Below are positions 23,248 to 27,953 of a stretch of 27,953 nt of DNA, in pieces (position 1 is the stretch's first letter; every line of letters begins with the position of its first letter). The stretch is from JAURVT01 sp049059935 (GTDB lineage: Bacteria > Actinomycetota > Actinomycetes > Propionibacteriales > Nocardioidaceae). Location of the stretch: the NCBI RefSeq assembly GCF_049059935.1, contig NZ_JBMGQR010000055.1, positions 1-27,953 of the forward strand, read 5' to 3'. Under the pieces are notes generated by a model. That model ran no database searches, was not told the origin of the DNA, and worked only from the letters and a program-made list of their open reading frames with translations. The position numbers were made by a program, and so were the translations under genes.

Positions 23248-23329
23248 CCGCCGAGTGGCGCAAAACCCGACGCGAGTGGCGCAGATCCGGGCCGGATCGC
23301 GCGTGTCACGCCCGAATTTGCGCCACTCG
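23248..23329 (-). repeat. Right 82-bp inverted repeat
   Basis: Mirror of the left repeat. Half-sites are CGAGTGGCGCAAAA (23252-23265), a variant CGAGTGGCGCAGA (23273-23285) and the reverse complement TTTGCGCCACTCG (23317-23329). The last two can pair at 12 of 13 positions. It begins 24 bases after the stop of the nuclease-like frame. Confidence 0.9.
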
Positions 23330-23331
23330 GC

Positions 23332-23358
23332 GGGTGGGGGTGGGGGTGGGGGTGGGGG
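23332..23358 (+). other. Perfect G-quadruplex motif abutting guaA
   Basis: Five G-runs (3, 5, 5, 5, 5) are separated by single T bases, the strongest class of G-quadruplex motif. It ends one base before the guaA TAA stop (guaA is on the minus strand, so its transcript reads C here). It directly follows the right inverted repeat and mirrors the C-rich tract on the left side. Confidence 0.85.
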
Positions 23359-24933
<1,575 letters not shown>

Positions 24934-24940
24934 GGGCCAC

Positions 24941-24946
24941 AGCCTA
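24941..24946 (-). promoter_or_regulatory. guaA: Putative guaA -10 box, leaderless promoter
   Basis: TAGGCT on the minus strand fits TANNNT and ends seven bases before the GTG start, so transcription would begin at or next to the start codon. A weak -35-like TTCGGG lies 18 bases further upstream. Confidence 0.45.
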
Positions 24947-25039
24947 GTCAGTGCGCCGCCCGGGCCCGAATCCGGAACCGGCCCGAATTGGTCGTCGACG
25001 GGGCGTAACTCGCGGTGACGGGCGTCGTTCCTAGGGGTA

Positions 25040-25067
25040 GGCCCGGCACCTCTCCCTCCGCCGGGCC
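25040..25067 (-). terminator. Second hairpin terminator after the GMC oxidoreductase
   Basis: GGCCCGGC and GCCGGGCC form a perfect 8-bp stem with a 12-base pyrimidine-rich loop. It is the distal of two related hairpins between the oxidoreductase stop and the guaA promoter. Both loops contain CTCCCTCC, which suggests a duplicated terminator. Confidence 0.65.
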
Positions 25068-25091
25068 CGAGTCCTGGCCTCGGCCGGGACA

Positions 25092-25132
25092 CGCGGGGCC
25101 CGGCCAGAACTCCCTCCCGGCCGGGCCCCGCG
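25092..25132 (-). terminator. Strong hairpin terminator after the GMC oxidoreductase
   Basis: CGCGGGGCCCGGCC and its exact reverse complement form a perfect 14-bp, all G/C stem with a 13-base loop, 17 bases after the oxidoreductase TGA. It has no T-tract, as usual for high-GC actinobacterial terminators. Confidence 0.8.
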
Positions 25133-25149
25133 GCCTCGGGGTCGCGCCG

Positions 25150-26871
25150 TCAGGAGACGCCGACGATGGGCAGCCGCAGCGCGCCCGGTGCACTGTCGGG
25201 CACCACGGGGTTCTTGGGCGCCACCGGCTCCACCCGCACGTAGGCCGCGCCGAGCGGCGGACGGGTGTCGTCCTCGCCGCGGTTGGGCCACAGCGCCATG
25301 GCCCGCTCGGCCTGCGCGGTGATCGTGAGCGAGGGGTTGACGCCGAGGTTGGCGCTGATCGCCGAGCCGTCGACGACGTGAAGGCCCTCGTGCCCGAACA
25401 GCCGCTGGTACGGGTCGACGACACCGGTCGCGGGCGACTCGCCGATGGCGCAGCCGCCCATGAAGTGCGCGGTGAGGGGGATGTTGAACGGCTCGCCGAT
25501 CGTGCCGCCCGCGGTGCCGCCCATGACGTCGGCCATCTTCTGCACCGCCGAGTGGCCCTGCGGGATCCAGGTCGGGTTGGGCGCGCCGTGCCCCTGGCGC
25601 GAGGTGAGGCGCGGGATACGGCTGAAGCGGCCCTTCTTCCTCGACACCACGATCGAGTTGTCGAGCGACTGCATGACGAGCGCGATCACCGTCCGCTCCG
25701 ACCAGTGCTTGAGGTCGTAGAGCTGGCGGATGTTGCGACGCTCGGTCCACATGGCCCGGAGCCAGCGCCGCCAGCGCGGGCCCTCGCCCTCGCCGCTCGT
25801 GAGCACTGTCTGCAGCGCCGAGATCGCGTTGGAGCCCTTGCCGTAGCGGCACGGCTCGACGTGCGTGACCTCGTCGGGGTGGAACGACGACGTGATGGCG
25901 ACGCCCTCGGTGTAGTCGACGTCGCGGTCGCGGGCGATCGCGCCGAGGATCGACTCGGAGTTGGTGCGGGTGAGGACGCCGAGCCGGTCCGAGACGCGCG
26001 GCAGGTGGCCGTCGTCGCGCATCTTGTGCAGCAGCTTCTGGGTGCCCATCGCGCTCGCCGACAGCACCACCTGCTCGGCGGCGTAGGTGTGCCTGCCCCG
26101 ACGCACGCGACCGTCGGTGCGGCGCGTGTCGACCAGGTAGCCGCCACCGGGGCGGTGCCGGACGGCGGTGACGGTGGTGAGCGGCAGCACCTCGGCGCCG
26201 GCCTGCTCGGCGAGGTGCAGGTAGTTCTTCACCAGGGTGTTCTTGGCGTTGTGGCGGCACCCGGTCATGCACTCGCCGCAGTTCAGGCACGCGTTGCGGG
26301 CGGGCCCGACGCCCCCGAAGTACGGGTCGGGCACCTCCTCGCCGGCCTGGCCGAACAGCACGCCCACCGGCGTGGGGTGGAAGGTGTGGCCGACGCCCAT
26401 GTCCTCGGCGACCTGCTTCATCACCGAGTCGGCGGGTGTGAAGTGCGGGTAGGTGGTGACGCCGAGCATCCGCTTGGCCTGGTCGTAGAACGGGGCCAGC
26501 TCGTCACGCCAATCGGTGATGTGGCCCCACGACGGGTCCTCGTAGAACGGTGCGAGGGGCTCGTACAGCGTGTTGGCGTAGACGAGGGAGCCGCCGCCGA
26601 CCCCGGCGCCCGACAGGATCATCGCGTCCTTGAGCAGGTCGATCCGCTGGATGCCGTAGCAGCCGAGCGCGGGCGCGAACAGGTAGCGCTTGAGGTCGAA
26701 CGACGTCTTCGCGAACTCGTCGTCCTCGAACCGCCGGCCCGCCTCGAGCACCGCGACGCGGTACCCCTTCTCGGTCAGGCGGAGCGCCGAGACCGAGCCG
26801 CCGAACCCCGACCCCACCACGAGCACGTCGTAGTCGAAGGTGGCGTCGGAGTCGCTCGGGGGGAGGTTCAT
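25150..26871 (-). CDS. choD: GMC-family FAD oxidoreductase (ChoD-type, putative cholesterol oxidase)
   Basis: A 573-residue flavoenzyme. The FAD-binding VVGSGFGGSVSA (18-29) and the E43 ribose contact (VLEAGRRF) are at the N-terminus; SGAGVGGGSLVYAN (88-101) is the second FAD block; H469 (AHFMGGC) and N512 (NLGVNPSLTITA) are the expected active-site residues. A four-cysteine cluster, C195, C198, C201 and C205 (CX2CX2CX3C), is followed by RHNAKNTLVKNYL. The protein resembles mycobacterial ChoD, which also lies beside guaB genes. No signal peptide is visible, so it is unlike secreted cholesterol oxidases, and sterol oxidation by this family is not certain. ATG start preceded directly by a palindrome; strong terminators follow. 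A GMC alcohol or sterol oxidase of other specificity is possible. Confidence 0.88.
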   Translation of the reverse strand: MNLPPSDSDATFDYDVLVVGSGFGGSVSALRLTEKGYRVAVLEAGRRFEDDEFAKTSFDLKRYLFAPALGCYGIQRIDLLKDAMILSGAGVGGGSLVYANTLYEPLAPFYEDPSWGHITDWRDELAPFYDQAKRMLGVTTYPHFTPADSVMKQVAEDMGVGHTFHPTPVGVLFGQAGEEVPDPYFGGVGPARNACLNCGECMTGCRHNAKNTLVKNYLHLAEQAGAEVLPLTTVTAVRHRPGGGYLVDTRRTDGRVRRGRHTYAAEQVVLSASAMGTQKLLHKMRDDGHLPRVSDRLGVLTRTNSESILGAIARDRDVDYTEGVAITSSFHPDEVTHVEPCRYGKGSNAISALQTVLTSGEGEGPRWRRWLRAMWTERRNIRQLYDLKHWSERTVIALVMQSLDNSIVVSRKKGRFSRIPRLTSRQGHGAPNPTWIPQGHSAVQKMADVMGGTAGGTIGEPFNIPLTAHFMGGCAIGESPATGVVDPYQRLFGHEGLHVVDGSAISANLGVNPSLTITAQAERAMALWPNRGEDDTRPPLGAAYVRVEPVAPKNPVVPDSAPGALRLPIVGVS

Positions 26872-26884
26872 ATACCCAGGGTAT
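26872..26884. promoter_or_regulatory. 13-bp palindrome touching the ChoD start codon
   Basis: ATACCC-A-GGGTAT is a perfect palindrome immediately before the ATG (minus strand) in an AT-rich spot. It occupies the place of the ribosome site or initiation region, and no Shine-Dalgarno is seen. It could be an operator or part of a leaderless promoter. Confidence 0.45.
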
Positions 26885-26920
26885 GTCGACGTTCGCCCGA
26901 TCGCTACCGTCTGGTAACCA

Positions 26921-26943
26921 ATCTGACATCGCCGATGTCAGAT
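26921..26943. promoter_or_regulatory. 23-bp perfect palindrome upstream of ChoD gene
   Basis: ATCTGACATCG and CGATGTCAGAT are perfect 11-base arms around one central C. It lies 50 bp before the ChoD ATG and 8 bp after the stop of the nitrilase-family gene. Such long, tight dyads are typical of TetR- or GntR-family operators; as RNA it could fold with a GCC loop and act as a terminator. A smaller dyad TGGT-A-ACCA lies beside it at 26912-26920. Confidence 0.6.
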
Positions 26944-26950
26944 AGTCCGC

Positions 26951-27790
26951 TCAGAGGCGCCGCACCGTGCCGAGGTCGGCGCGACGGTCGGCGCCCATGG
27001 CGTGGGCGGCGCGGGTGGCGGCCACCAGGTCGGCGTCCAGCGTGGCCACGACGACGCCCTCCTCGCCGTCGGGCACGGCGTCGACGACCCGGCCCTCGGG
27101 GTCGACGACGGCCGACCCGCCGGAGACCGTCCCGATGCCGCTGTCGCCGACCAGTCCGCTGGCCACGACCCAGAGGCCGTTGTCGAGCGCGCGGGCCCGC
27201 ACGGCGAGGTCGCGGCGGTGCTCGGCGCCGGTGCGGTAGGCCATCGACGCCGCGTAGACGAGCGCACCGGCCTCGGCGGACGCGCGCGCGTGCTCGGGGA
27301 ACAGCACGTCGTAGCAGACGCCGAGCCCGACGCCCCAGCCGTCGACGTCGAGCAGCGCGCCGCCGTCACCGTGGTCGAAGACGGCCTGCTCGTCGCCGTC
27401 GAGGTGCTGCTTGTCGTAGGCGAGCCGGACGGAGCCGTCGCGCACGAGGAGGGTGGAGATGGTGAGCCGGCCGTCGCGATGACGGACCGCCGCGCCCGCC
27501 AGCACCGCGACGGGGTGACGCCGCGAGGCGAGCACCAGCGACCGCAGGGGCGAGTCGTCGGCGTCGAGCCCGCCGCCCGCGAGCGCCGCGGCGTCGAGCG
27601 CGACGCCGGGACGCGTGACGACGTCGAGGTCGTAGCCGCACAGGTAGAGCTCGGGCAGCACCGCCAGCCGGGCGCCGCGGGCGACCGCCTGCTCGACGAA
27701 CCCCACCGCCGCTTCCGCCTGCACCGCCAGGTCGCCCGGCTCGCGCACGGCGACCTGGAGGGCTCCGACGGTGAGCGGCGCCGGGGTCAC
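26951..27790 (-). CDS. Carbon-nitrogen hydrolase (nitrilase superfamily)
   Basis: A 279-residue hydrolase of the nitrilase/amidase superfamily with the full Glu-Lys-Cys triad: E47 (LAVLPELYLCGY), K127 (YDKQHL) and C159 (LGVCYDVLFPE). The family glutamate after the lysine is present in DGDEQAVF. The length matches the core alpha-beta-beta-alpha fold with no extra domain. The GTG start overlaps the TGA of the upstream guaB3-like gene as GTGA, which fixes the start and indicates coupling. No signal peptide. It could act on an omega-amide, carbamoyl or nitrile compound; the purine-gene neighbour hints at nitrogen metabolism, but the substrate is unknown. Confidence 0.92.
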   Translation of the reverse strand: MTPAPLTVGALQVAVREPGDLAVQAEAAVGFVEQAVARGARLAVLPELYLCGYDLDVVTRPGVALDAAALAGGGLDADDSPLRSLVLASRRHPVAVLAGAAVRHRDGRLTISTLLVRDGSVRLAYDKQHLDGDEQAVFDHGDGGALLDVDGWGVGLGVCYDVLFPEHARASAEAGALVYAASMAYRTGAEHRRDLAVRARALDNGLWVVASGLVGDSGIGTVSGGSAVVDPEGRVVDAVPDGEEGVVVATLDADLVAATRAAHAMGADRRADLGTVRRL

Positions 27791-27953
27791 TCGACGACGA
27801 CCTCGACCCGCTGGAACTCCTTGACGTCGGTGTAGCCCGTGGTGGCCATCGCACGCCGGAGCGCGCCGATCAGGTTCATCGTGCCGTCGGGCACGGTGGA
27901 CGGGCCGAAGAGCACCGACTCCAGGGTGCCGATGGAGCCGATGTCGACGCGCT
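27787..27953 (-). CDS. guaB3: GuaB3-family IMP dehydrogenase relative, C-terminal end only
   Basis: The last 54 codons of a gene whose start lies beyond the window. The peptide reads VDIGSIGTLESVLFGPS, then DGTMNLIGALRRAMATTGYTDVKEFQRVEVVVE at the C-terminus, which matches the end of the actinobacterial GuaB3 group (IMP dehydrogenase/GMP reductase-like, second guaB paralogue), not GuaB2. In mycobacteria guaB3 also neighbours choD. The active site and CBS status cannot be seen. Its TGA overlaps the GTG of the nitrilase-family gene. Confidence 0.85.
   Translation of the reverse strand, partial: RVDIGSIGTLESVLFGPSTVPDGTMNLIGALRRAMATTGYTDVKEFQRVEVVVE

Larger units (their letters stand above)
22038..23329. 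mobile_element. Inverted-repeat-bounded 1.29-kb unit with nuclease-like gene
   Basis: The unit is closed by 82-bp inverted repeats that align without gaps at 72/82 positions (hand alignment). It contains one nuclease-like reading frame and DnaA-box-like sites. No transposase and no target-site duplication were recognised, so calling it mobile is inference from the repeats. It sits exactly between the 5' end of the DHA kinase gene and the 3' end of guaA without disrupting either. Confidence 0.5.

Noticed and set aside
26872..26943. KstR-type sterol operator before ChoD
   Set aside because: The palindromes do not contain the TNNAACNNGTTNNA pattern known for KstR.

Overview
The window is very GC-rich DNA with dense, often overlapping genes (many ATGA/GTGA start-stop overlaps), frequent GTG starts and near-exclusive G/C third positions. 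Gene content (PspC-domain histidine kinase locus, tryptophan-rich S8 protease, guaA next to a ChoD-type oxidase and a GuaB3-type IMP dehydrogenase relative) points to an actinobacterium. Nocardioidaceae (Nocardioides/Aeromicrobium-like) is my best guess, but that is inference and not proven here.

Layout. 1-3449: an envelope-stress type locus. A NarL-type response regulator and a PspC-fused histidine kinase run leftward; a PspC-toastrack membrane protein, a small membrane protein and a stand-alone PspC run rightward from a shared 130-bp intergenic region. 3407-8766 (minus): a secreted S8 protease with an unusual tryptophan pentad tail, a membrane GAF-GGDEF-EAL protein and a glycerophosphodiester phosphodiesterase. 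8957-12405 (plus): two half ABC exporters with complementary loss of ATP-site motifs. 12588-15589 (minus): a 14-TM type MFS exporter coupled to a gamma-glutamyltransferase-family hydrolase. 15679-20249 (plus): an acyl-CoA synthetase, then nhaA behind a structured leader, a small membrane protein and an aldo/keto reductase, the last three overlapping as an operon. 20253-21947 (minus): a single-chain dihydroxyacetone kinase.

22038-23329 is the most unusual part. A 1.29-kb unit is bounded by ungapped 82-bp inverted repeats (72/82 identical by my hand alignment), each holding three copies of a GAGTGGCGCAAA-type half-site. It carries a PD-(D/E)XK (DUF559/Vsr-like) nuclease-like reading frame whose 5' part is cut by an in-frame TGA. 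Just outside, a C-rich tract on the left and a G-rich tract on the right extend the inverted symmetry.

23359-27953 (minus): guaA (probably leaderless), two tandem strong hairpin terminators, a ChoD-type GMC oxidoreductase with a four-cysteine motif and a palindromic upstream region, a nitrilase-superfamily hydrolase, and the 3' end of a guaB3-like gene. No rRNA, tRNA, CRISPR array or recognised transposase was seen. All positions, alignments and residue numbers were worked out by eye.
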